Shown here: one piece after another, positions 8,676 to 15,226 of the stretch | Layout of the letters: each line of letters begins with the position of its first letter | Position numbering within the stretch: the stretch's first letter is position 1 | Assembly: GCA_965237965.1 (NCBI GenBank) | Contig: CBDEGT010000002.1 | Location: 434,001-498,000 of the forward strand | Length of the DNA stretch: 64,000 bases | Origin: UBA2988 sp965237965 | GTDB taxonomy: Bacteria; Gemmatimonadota; Gemmatimonadetes; Longimicrobiales; Gaopeijiaceae | Direction of reading: 5' to 3' | The notes under the pieces: generated by a model | What the model was told of the DNA's origin: nothing | The model's database searches: none | The model's input: the letters and a program-made list of their open reading frames with translations, nothing else | Made by a program: the position numbers and the translations under genes

Positions 8676-9623
8676 ATGTCAGTGGACGGGAGCCGGTTCC
8701 GGGGGGCGGGCCCCGCGCTCGTGACGCCCATGCGGCGCGACGGGGCGGTGGACCTCGACGCGGTCGCCGAGCACACCCGCTTTTGCGTGGCGGGAGGCGT
8801 GCACTTCCTGGTCCCCTGCGGCACAACCGGAGAGAGCGCGACCCTCGACGCCAGGGAGCAGGTGCGCGTGATCGAGCGCTGCATCGAGGCCGCGGATGGC
8901 CACGTACCGGTGATGGCGGGGGCCGGAACCAACAGCACGCGTGAGGCGTGCGACCGTGCGCGCGCCGCGGCCACGGTGGGAGCGGACGCCATCCTTTCGG
9001 TGGCCCCCTACTACAACAAGCCCACCCCAGAAGGGCTCTATCGCCACTACATGGCGGTCGCGGACGCCGCCGGAATCCCAGTGTTCGTCTACAACGTTCC
9101 CGGCCGCACCGGTTGTAACGTCACGGCGGCGACCACGCTTCGGCTCGCCCGGGATCACGAACTGATCGCGGGCGTGAAGGAAGCCTCCGGCGACCTACAG
9201 CAGGTGATGAGCATCCTGAGCGATCGGCCGGAAGGGTTCATCGTGCTCTCCGGCGAGGACTATCTCTCCTTCCCCCTGATGGCGCTCGGCGGGGACGGTG
9301 CGATCAGCGTGATCGCGAACCAGGCGCCCTCCGCGATGAGCGAACTGGTGGAAGCCGGGCTCGCCGAGGACTGGAAGGCCGCACGCGAGATCCACTACCG
9401 GCTTTTGCCCTTGATGCAAGCGAACTTCGTCGAGAGTAACCCGATTCCGGTAAAGACCGCGCTCGAAATGATGGGTCACGGTCCGGCCCACTTCCGGCCG
9501 CCGCTCTGCGAGCTCTCTCCCGAGCATCGAGAAACCCTGCGAGCGGCCCTCGAGCGGGCGGGCGTCGACGTGGGCGCCGCGGCCGCACAAAGCACCCGCG
9601 GCACCGTTCGAGCCACGCGGTGA
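8676..9623 (+). CDS. dapA: 4-hydroxy-tetrahydrodipicolinate synthase
   Basis: Condenses pyruvate with aspartate semialdehyde. The TIM-barrel landmarks are VPCGTTGESATL (substrate loop), FVYNVPGRTGCN (catalytic Tyr and Arg region) and ELIAGVKEASGDL (Schiff-base Lys). It has 315 residues, slightly longer than typical because of an Ala/Thr-rich C-terminal tail. ATG 8676 is preferred because GGGGAGAAA lies just upstream. Its stop overlaps the dapD start by four bases, so the two are translationally coupled. Confidence 0.96.
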   Translation: MSVDGSRFRGAGPALVTPMRRDGAVDLDAVAEHTRFCVAGGVHFLVPCGTTGESATLDAREQVRVIERCIEAADGHVPVMAGAGTNSTREACDRARAAATVGADAILSVAPYYNKPTPEGLYRHYMAVADAAGIPVFVYNVPGRTGCNVTAATTLRLARDHELIAGVKEASGDLQQVMSILSDRPEGFIVLSGEDYLSFPLMALGGDGAISVIANQAPSAMSELVEAGLAEDWKAAREIHYRLLPLMQANFVESNPIPVKTALEMMGHGPAHFRPPLCELSPEHRETLRAALERAGVDVGAAAAQSTRGTVRATR

Positions 9624-10555
9624 GACTCCCACCCATCGATCCCGCATCGGCCTCCGATCAGGTGCGAGGCGAGGACGCATCCGAGGACCTCGCCGCGCTG
9701 GAGTCCGACATCGATCTGTTCACGTCCGGTTCTGGAAGACCCGATCCGGAGCGTGCCCGGTCGGTGGTGACCCGCCTCCTGCGCGAGCTCGGCGAGGGCC
9801 GGGCACGCGCCGCCGTACGCTCACAAGGCGGATGGCGCGCGGTCGAGTGGGTAAAGCGCGGTATTCTGCTCGCGTTCAGGGTCGGTGTGACGAAGCAGTA
9901 CCAGCCCCATCCGACCGCGCCCAACCCCTACTTCGGGGGCTCCACGCTGCTCTACTTCGATCGCGATACGCTGCCGCTCCGCCCTACGAGCGGCGAGGAG
10001 CAAAACATCAGGATCGTGCCCGGCGGGACGGCGGTGCGCGAGGGCGCCTACCTTGCCCCCGGCGTCGTCGTGATGCCGCCTTCGTACGTGAACGTGGGCG
10101 CGTGGGTGGACGAGGGCACGATGGTGGACTCGCACGCACTGGTGGGCTCGTGCGCGCAAGTGGGCAGGCTCGTCCACCTCTCTGCGGGTGCCCAGCTCGG
10201 CGGCGTGCTCGAGCCCGTGGGAGCGCGGCCCGTCATCATCGAGGACGAGGTCATGGTGGGAGGCAACGTCGGTGTCTTCGAAGGAACGTTGGTTGAGCGG
10301 CGCTGCGTGCTGGCACCCGGCGTGCAGCTCACGCGCGCTACGGCCGTCTACGACCTGGTCCGCGACCAGGTCTACAAGGCCACTCCCGAGCTGCCGCTCA
10401 CGATTCCCGAGGGTGCGGTGGTCGTGCCGGGAGCACGGCCGGCAAGAGGCGCGTTCGCAGAAGCGCACGGCGTGCAGCTATACGCTCCCGTGATCGTGAA
10501 GTACCGCGACGCGTCCACCGACGCGGCTACCGCGCTGGAGGATGCGCTGCGGTGA
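9620..10555 (+). CDS. dapD: Tetrahydrodipicolinate N-succinyltransferase
   Basis: Succinylates tetrahydrodipicolinate, committing the cell to the succinylase branch of diaminopimelate and lysine synthesis. The central part is a left-handed beta-helix built of hexapeptide repeats (GTAVREGAYLAPGVVVMP, GAWVDEGTMVDSHALVGS, VIIEDEVMVGGNVGVFEG). It has 311 residues. The start is GTG 9620, overlapping the dapA stop (GTGA). It is the last gene of the cluster; dapC, dapE and dapF are not in the window. Confidence 0.95.
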   Translation: MRLPPIDPASASDQVRGEDASEDLAALESDIDLFTSGSGRPDPERARSVVTRLLRELGEGRARAAVRSQGGWRAVEWVKRGILLAFRVGVTKQYQPHPTAPNPYFGGSTLLYFDRDTLPLRPTSGEEQNIRIVPGGTAVREGAYLAPGVVVMPPSYVNVGAWVDEGTMVDSHALVGSCAQVGRLVHLSAGAQLGGVLEPVGARPVIIEDEVMVGGNVGVFEGTLVERRCVLAPGVQLTRATAVYDLVRDQVYKATPELPLTIPEGAVVVPGARPARGAFAEAHGVQLYAPVIVKYRDASTDAATALEDALR

Positions 10556-10564
10556 GCTCGGGCA

Positions 10565-10730
10565 TCACGAGCGCGTGGCCGCGCCCTCGAACAGATGCAG
10601 CTCCAGCTCAAGTCGCCGGTCTTCCACCCACACAAACAGTCGCAGTCCCCGGCGCGAGATGGAATCGTTCGCGTACTTGATCGGGTGAAAGACGGGCTCT
10701 TCACTTCTCGGTCAGCGAAGGCGGGATCAT
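10565..10730 (-). pseudogene. Possible small gene remnant, one-base frameshift, unknown
   Basis: From an ATG at 10730 the frame reads MIPPSLTEK then stops. Dropping one T at the following TGA joins it to an open frame containing EEPVFHPIKYANDSISRR and RLFVWVEDRRLELELHLFEG, which ends at 10565. The second part has protein-like composition with alternating hydrophobic residues. I do not recognise it and no ribosome site is clear. It could be a chance frame. Confidence 0.25.
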
Positions 10731-10760
10731 TCGGTCAGCGCGGGCAGGTCATGTCGACGG

Positions 10761-10958
10761 TCAGGAAGGCTCCGCGGGATCAGCTGTGGCATCACCGCTC
10801 GGTGCGGCCCCTTCGTCCCGGGCCGGTGCGCCGTCGAGCGCGGCCTCCTGATCCAGCTCGAGCGCGACCCTGTCGCGCTCCCGCGCGATCTCGGCACCCT
10901 GCCCCAGCGCGAGCCTGAGGGCGTGGCGTCGGCTGACCCCTCCTCGATCAGTCGCCAT
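10761..10958 (-). CDS. Hypothetical small protein downstream of the transporter
   Basis: A 65-residue frame whose ATG (10958) directly follows the transporter TAG with no intervening base, which suggests co-translation. It starts MATDRGGVSRRHALRLALGQ, has a charged helical middle (EIARERDRVALELDQEA) and an Ala/Asp/Pro-rich tail. There is no family resemblance. It could be a real small soluble protein or a chance ORF in GC-rich DNA. Confidence 0.35.
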   Translation of the reverse strand: MATDRGGVSRRHALRLALGQGAEIARERDRVALELDQEAALDGAPARDEGAAPSGDATADPAEPS

Positions 10959-12347
10959 CTACGCCTCGACCGGCTCCGCCGACAAGCCCGGAGGCGTCCG
11001 GACCGCACGCTCCTCCTCGACTCGGCGATACCTCGACCCCAGCCAGAACGCGAGCCCGACCCAGATCACGGAGAACGGCACCATCGTCGTCGAAAGGCCC
11101 GCGAAACCCAGGCCGAGCGCACCGACAAACGTATACGACCAAGCGCCTACTTGATCCCCCACTCGATAGACGAAGGTGTCGTTGAAATTCTTGGCCTTGT
11201 ACTTGTCGGTCCGGTCCAAAACCGTGTAGAGCACTTCGCGAGCAGGGCGCTGGATGGCATAGTTCCCCGCCCTACGGATCACCTGGAGCACGACCAGAAC
11301 GCTCAGGACCGGGGCCACCGCGAGCACTCCGAAGCCGATCGCGCTGACGAGGGGGAGGAACGCCAGCCCCGCGGCGACACCGAGCCACCGCAGCATCCTA
11401 CCGGTCAAGAAAAGTTGCGTGACCAGCGTAAGCACGTTCACGGCTAGATCTATGTTGGCGAAGAACCGCGTGCGGCTCTCCGAGTCGCCGCCGAACGCGC
11501 GCGCGGTCAGCTCCGCCTGCTGGAAGTACAGGAACGTACTCGAGATGGTGAAGAAAAGCATCAGCGCGGCGATCCCGAGCAGGTAAGGCGAGCTCAGGAC
11601 GTGCCCGATCCCCTCGGCGGCGCTTCCGCCGATCACCGCGTCCCGGCCCAACGACACAGGCCCCACCCCCACCTCTGCTCGTCCCGGCTGGTCCACCTTC
11701 CCTTGGTCAGCCGTCGCTGCGAGCGCCAGTCTGCCTTCTTCTCTACCGAGCGCGCCCGATGCGCGTGCCGCCAACTCCAGGAACAGCGCGGACACGAGCA
11801 GTAGGTTCATGGGGCCGAACGGTACAGCAAGGAGGGAGGTGATCGAGGCGCCGGAGATCGCCCCGAGCGTCCCCCCAACGGCGAGCAGCCCGAACAACCG
11901 CTTCCCCTGACCCGGCTGATACACGTCGGTCATAAACGACCAGAAGACCGAAACCACGAACAGGTTGAATATGCTCACCCAGATGAAGAAGACGCGGCCC
12001 ACCCAGACCGATTCCGCCTCGGCGAACGCGCGGAAGGCCAGGTAGAAGACCAGAAGCGCCGCCATGAAGAAGCGGTACGTGATCGGGACGAACCGCCGCC
12101 GAGGGAACCGCGCCACCGATTCCGCGAACAGCGGGTGAAGAAGGAGCACGCCGACCAGCGTTCCGGTGAAGAGCCAGGCCAGGTTCTCGACACCGCCGAG
12201 CACACCCATCTCGTCCCGGATCGGGCGGAGGATGTAGTAGGAGGTGAGGACCAGGAAGAAGTAGAGGAACGACCAAGCTACCGCCGCCCCTTCCCCGCGA
12301 CGCACATCGACCAGGTGGCTGACCGCTCGACGGAAGCGGGCTCTCAT
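10959..12347 (-). CDS. MFS-like transporter related to ADP/ATP (NTP) exchangers
   Basis: A 462-residue polytopic membrane protein with about 12 hydrophobic segments. The early SFLYFFLVLTSYYILRPIRD motif is typical of the NTP/NDP exchange transporter (TlcC/Npt-like) family found also in free-living bacteria; later, AGNYAIQRPAREVLYTVLD and RVGDQVGAWSYTFVG also fit that group. Free-living members are of unknown substrate, so nucleotide exchange should not be assumed. The start is ATG 12347. It lies downstream of the D-amino-acid transaminase gene with a 310-base gap. Confidence 0.8.
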   Translation of the reverse strand: MRARFRRAVSHLVDVRRGEGAAVAWSFLYFFLVLTSYYILRPIRDEMGVLGGVENLAWLFTGTLVGVLLLHPLFAESVARFPRRRFVPITYRFFMAALLVFYLAFRAFAEAESVWVGRVFFIWVSIFNLFVVSVFWSFMTDVYQPGQGKRLFGLLAVGGTLGAISGASITSLLAVPFGPMNLLLVSALFLELAARASGALGREEGRLALAATADQGKVDQPGRAEVGVGPVSLGRDAVIGGSAAEGIGHVLSSPYLLGIAALMLFFTISSTFLYFQQAELTARAFGGDSESRTRFFANIDLAVNVLTLVTQLFLTGRMLRWLGVAAGLAFLPLVSAIGFGVLAVAPVLSVLVVLQVIRRAGNYAIQRPAREVLYTVLDRTDKYKAKNFNDTFVYRVGDQVGAWSYTFVGALGLGFAGLSTTMVPFSVIWVGLAFWLGSRYRRVEEERAVRTPPGLSAEPVEA

Positions 12348-12657
12348 CTCTCGCTCTTCGGACGGCTCATCAGAGACATGCTCGAGGACGTGAGGCGAGG
12401 GGGCGTCCTCCGTGCGAGAGGACCCGCCGCCCGAGGAACGGCATCACACGCACATCCCCGAAACGGAGCCACCAGCCGGCGTGGCTCTGGTCGCCGGCGC
12501 TGTCATCCACGACCGTGATCCGGATGCCCAGGTCCCATAGGGCCAACTGACGAGCCGAGGTCCGGTCCGCGCCGATCCACCGCGCAGCGGAGCTCATCCC
12601 GGTCTCATCGGGATGCCGGCGTCCTCCGGGTGGGCGCCCCGCGACCGGCTACCGCGC
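12348..12657. other. Gap between transaminase and transporter genes
   Basis: A 310-base stretch on the minus-strand side of two co-directional genes. It contains only the weak 75-codon ORF listed separately. The frame just upstream of the transporter ATG is also open and acidic (EDAPSPHVLEHVSDEPSEER) but has no start codon. I see no RNA gene or terminator. Confidence 0.45.
12370..12597 (-). CDS. Hypothetical ORF, doubtful
   Basis: A 75-codon frame between the transaminase and transporter genes. Its first 55 residues look protein-like (LALWDLGIRITVVDDSAGD, HAGWWLRFGDVRVMPFL) and the rest is Arg/Pro-rich as expected from an out-of-frame read. If a one-base shift is allowed near codon 57 the frame would join the open acidic frame leading into the transporter start. 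It may be a remnant; I do not recognise it. Confidence 0.3.
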   Translation of the reverse strand: MSSAARWIGADRTSARQLALWDLGIRITVVDDSAGDQSHAGWWLRFGDVRVMPFLGRRVLSHGGRPLASRPRACL

Positions 12658-13530
12658 TCACGCGCGGGCGGTCGCCCCGGCCGTCTCGCGCTCGACGCCA
12701 GTGATGAAAGCATCCATCAGGCGTCGCGCAACCGGACCGACCCGGCCACCACCGATCGTGCGACCGTCGACGCGCACGGTGGGTCTCACCTCCGTGGTGG
12801 TCCCGGTGAAGAAAGCCTCATCGGCCTGCCACAGCTCCTCGATCTGGACAGGGCGCTCCTCCACCGGAAGGCCGACGTCGCGGCACAGCTCGAGCACATA
12901 CTCGCGCGTGATTCCGTGCAGGATGTGGTTCGTGGCCGGGTGTGTGACCACGGTGCCATCGATCACTGCAAAGAAGTTGTTGTGCGCACCCTCGAGCGCC
13001 ACACCGTCCCGCACAAGCAGCGCGTCCGACGAGCCCGCCTCCACCGCCGCCTGCATGGCCAGGCAGTTGGGTAATAGCGCTATCGTCTTGATGTCGACGC
13101 GCGCCCATCGGCGGTCGGGAACGATGGTAGCCGAGAAACCCTTGTTCCATTCCTCGCGCGGAGAACGCTTGAACTCCTTGGCGAACGCATAGACGGTCGG
13201 ACGCACGGGCACGGCGGGGAACGCGTGATCGCGGGGGGCCACGCCGCGCGTCAACTGGACATACACGATGGAGATTTCTTCGTCGTCGAGATCGTTGGCA
13301 ACCAGCAGCTGGTGGTGAACGTCGGCCAGCGGCGCCGGATCGAAATCGATTCGAAGGGCCGCAAGCCCCCTCCGCATCCGGTCGAGGTGCCGCTCGAGGC
13401 GGAAGAAGGTGCCCCTGTAGGCCGGGGTGACCTCATAGATGCCGTCGGCGAACAGGAAGCCGCGATCGTCGACGGAAACAAGGGCGCGCTCTTTGGGAAC
13501 GAGCTCGCCGTTGAGATACACCGTGCTCAT
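12658..13530 (-). CDS. dat: D-amino-acid transaminase (class IV aminotransferase)
   Basis: PLP enzyme that interconverts D-amino acids and 2-oxo acids, for example D-Ala and D-Glu for peptidoglycan. Fold IV landmarks: SVDDRGFLFADGIYEV near the start, the PLP Lys in RVDIKTIALLPNCLAMQAA, and the ligand segment TGTTTEVRPTVRVDGR. It has 290 residues. Branched-chain aminotransferase or aminodeoxychorismate lyase are relatives, but the DIK-T-x-x-LLPNCLA segment fits D-Ala transaminase best. ATG at 13530. Confidence 0.85.
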   Translation of the reverse strand: MSTVYLNGELVPKERALVSVDDRGFLFADGIYEVTPAYRGTFFRLERHLDRMRRGLAALRIDFDPAPLADVHHQLLVANDLDDEEISIVYVQLTRGVAPRDHAFPAVPVRPTVYAFAKEFKRSPREEWNKGFSATIVPDRRWARVDIKTIALLPNCLAMQAAVEAGSSDALLVRDGVALEGAHNNFFAVIDGTVVTHPATNHILHGITREYVLELCRDVGLPVEERPVQIEELWQADEAFFTGTTTEVRPTVRVDGRTIGGGRVGPVARRLMDAFITGVERETAGATARA

Positions 13531-13681
13531 GGGACGCTCCGAGAAGTGCCTGTGGAGCTCCTCACGACGCCGAGCCGCGGCCGCGATCGGGCGCCTCGGG
13601 CCAGAAGAGCCTCCCCGGCGCGACCGCCGGGACTCACGGAAGATGGGGCAGAGGCGAAGCAGTGAACAGGATCAGGAAACG

Positions 13682-13714
13682 GCGAGGGACACCCCCTCGG
13701 GAGGCGCCCCTCGC
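13682..13714 (-). terminator. Possible hairpin downstream of pspA
   Basis: GCGAGGG and CCCTCGC pair across a 19-base GC-rich loop, followed on the minus strand by CGTTTCC. It lies 20 bases after the pspA stop. The loop is long and the T-run weak. The rest of the 205-base gap shows nothing. Confidence 0.3.
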
Positions 13715-13735
13715 TGCCCCGACCGCTCGCCGCGC

Positions 13736-14590
13736 TCAGGGGCGCGTCTTCCCCTCCAGCCGTTCGAATTCCTCGAGCAGCTCGGCGTCCGACCCGGCCC
13801 TCCGACTCTCGGAGTCGGCCTCGGCGCCCTTCTCGAGCTCCACCTCCGCGTCCTGCACGGACGTCTCTCCCGAACCGAGTTGGCGGGGACTCTGCGACTT
13901 CCCGCTCGGCAGCAACCCCATGTTCTCCTTGAGCGCGGTCAATCGGTCCTCCACGGCCACGTCGGCACGGCCCGCTTCCAGCTTCAGGAATTCCGCCTCC
14001 GCCGTGGGCACCTCGAGTACCTCGTCGACCTCGGCGCGGGCCAGCTGGCGACGCTCCGTGTCCTCGATCTTGTCCGCCATCCGGTTGAACGCCTCGAAGG
14101 CAGACGTGTCGGACAGCCCTGACATCGTCTCGTGGATGCGCCGCTGCGCCTGGGCACGCTTCTGCTTCGCAATCAGCAGGTTACGCTTGCGTTTGGCCTC
14201 ATCGATCTTGTCGTTGAGCTGCCGGAGCGAACCCTTGAGTTTCTCGGTTTCCGCGGCATGAGAGCGCCAGGTACGGTCGAGTGTCGCCGCACGCTCCGCG
14301 TGCTCTTGCTGCCGGATCAGCGCCTGCTTCGCCAGATCGTCGCGATTCTCTCGTACCGCGAGCATGGCGCGCTGCTCCCAGTCCCGCGCTTGCTTGATCT
14401 CGTCGTCGAGCTGCTGCTTCAGCTTGCGCTCATCAGCGATGGCGGCGGCCACTTCTCTCTTTGCACGCGCCAACTGGTCGCGCATGTCAAGAATGATCTG
14501 GTTGAGCATCTTCTCCGGGTTCTCGGCCCGCGAGATCAGGTCATTGATGTTCGACCGGATCATCGTCGACAGCTTCTGGAAGATGCCCAT
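13736..14590 (-). CDS. pspA: PspA/IM30 family membrane-stress protein
   Basis: A 284-residue ESCRT-III-like protein that polymerises on stressed inner membranes. The N-terminal amphipathic helix and domain MGIFQKLSTMIRSNINDLIS, then ENPEKMLNQIILDM, are diagnostic, and the rest is a long charged coiled coil (about residues 30-190). The C-terminal 60 residues are acidic and low in complexity. ATG 14590 begins the family N-terminus and sits one base after the stop of the YbjN-domain gene (TGACATG), so the two genes are coupled. Confidence 0.92.
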   Translation of the reverse strand: MGIFQKLSTMIRSNINDLISRAENPEKMLNQIILDMRDQLARAKREVAAAIADERKLKQQLDDEIKQARDWEQRAMLAVRENRDDLAKQALIRQQEHAERAATLDRTWRSHAAETEKLKGSLRQLNDKIDEAKRKRNLLIAKQKRAQAQRRIHETMSGLSDTSAFEAFNRMADKIEDTERRQLARAEVDEVLEVPTAEAEFLKLEAGRADVAVEDRLTALKENMGLLPSGKSQSPRQLGSGETSVQDAEVELEKGAEADSESRRAGSDAELLEEFERLEGKTRP

Positions 14591-14591
14591 G

Positions 14592-15011
14592 TCAGCGCCC
14601 TCCCTCAGGCACGCCGGCACCTACGCCCGCGAGAGAGCGGATCCGACCCATGTGCCCCGAAGCAGCAAGCTGCATGCTCTCGAGCGACGCCTGGAGCTCG
14701 TGGAAGTCGAGCGTCTCCAGCTCGAGCGTGTCGCTCAGGATCAACTCGCGCTCCTCCAATCCATAAGCACCGTGGACGACATCGGTCGCATTCAACTCGA
14801 GAAGCGCACGAAATAGGTCCGCGTCGCCCGGACCGGCCTCAGGAAGGTCCATCACCTTCATGCGCAGGAGCATGAGAGGCGGGGAGTGGTTGACCACGAC
14901 GGGAGGTCCGCCCGTACGATCCCGAACCAGGTACATACCCTCTTCGATCTCCTCTGTCTCCAGATCTTCCATCCGGAGGAGGAAGCTCTCCAGGTCCTCT
15001 CGGGTCACCAT
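14592..15011 (-). CDS. YbjN-like (SRPBCC/chaperone-fold) domain protein
   Basis: A 139-residue acidic protein starting MVTREDLESFLLRMEDLETE. The pattern of an early LExFL helix, a beta-sheet stretch (GMYLVRDRTGGPPVVVNHSP) and then LFRALLELNATDVVHGAYGL resembles YbjN / type III secretion chaperone-like domains. It is placed immediately upstream of pspA with one base between them, so it probably serves the same membrane-stress response, perhaps as a regulator or partner of PspA. That role is inference. The 215-base upstream gap holds a TTGACA on the minus strand near 15124-15129 without a convincing -10. Confidence 0.65.
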   Translation of the reverse strand: MVTREDLESFLLRMEDLETEEIEEGMYLVRDRTGGPPVVVNHSPPLMLLRMKVMDLPEAGPGDADLFRALLELNATDVVHGAYGLEERELILSDTLELETLDFHELQASLESMQLAASGHMGRIRSLAGVGAGVPEGGR

Positions 15012-15226
15012 GCCACACTCCCTGTGGGTAGAGCACGCGTGGCAGCGCCGGGCCGCCGGGGAGGTTCGTGCTTGGAAACACCGACCCTACGAGCGTCCGC
15101 GGACGCAGGTTTCTCGAAGGATGTCAACATAACACGGGGCCGGGCAGCGGGCACAGCGTGAAGGGAGCGGGAGCCCCTCATGCCGAACTCCAGGATTTCG
15201 TAGCGTTGGCATCGCGCCGATCGGCC

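Larger units (their letters stand above)
10556..10958. other. Gap after dapD with two weak minus-strand small ORFs
   Basis: This 403-base stretch between dapD (plus) and the transporter (minus) has no recognisable gene. It holds a 65-codon ORF abutting the transporter stop (10761-10958) and a 55-codon reading frame broken by one base (10565-10730). I see no clear terminator for dapD. Confidence 0.5.
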
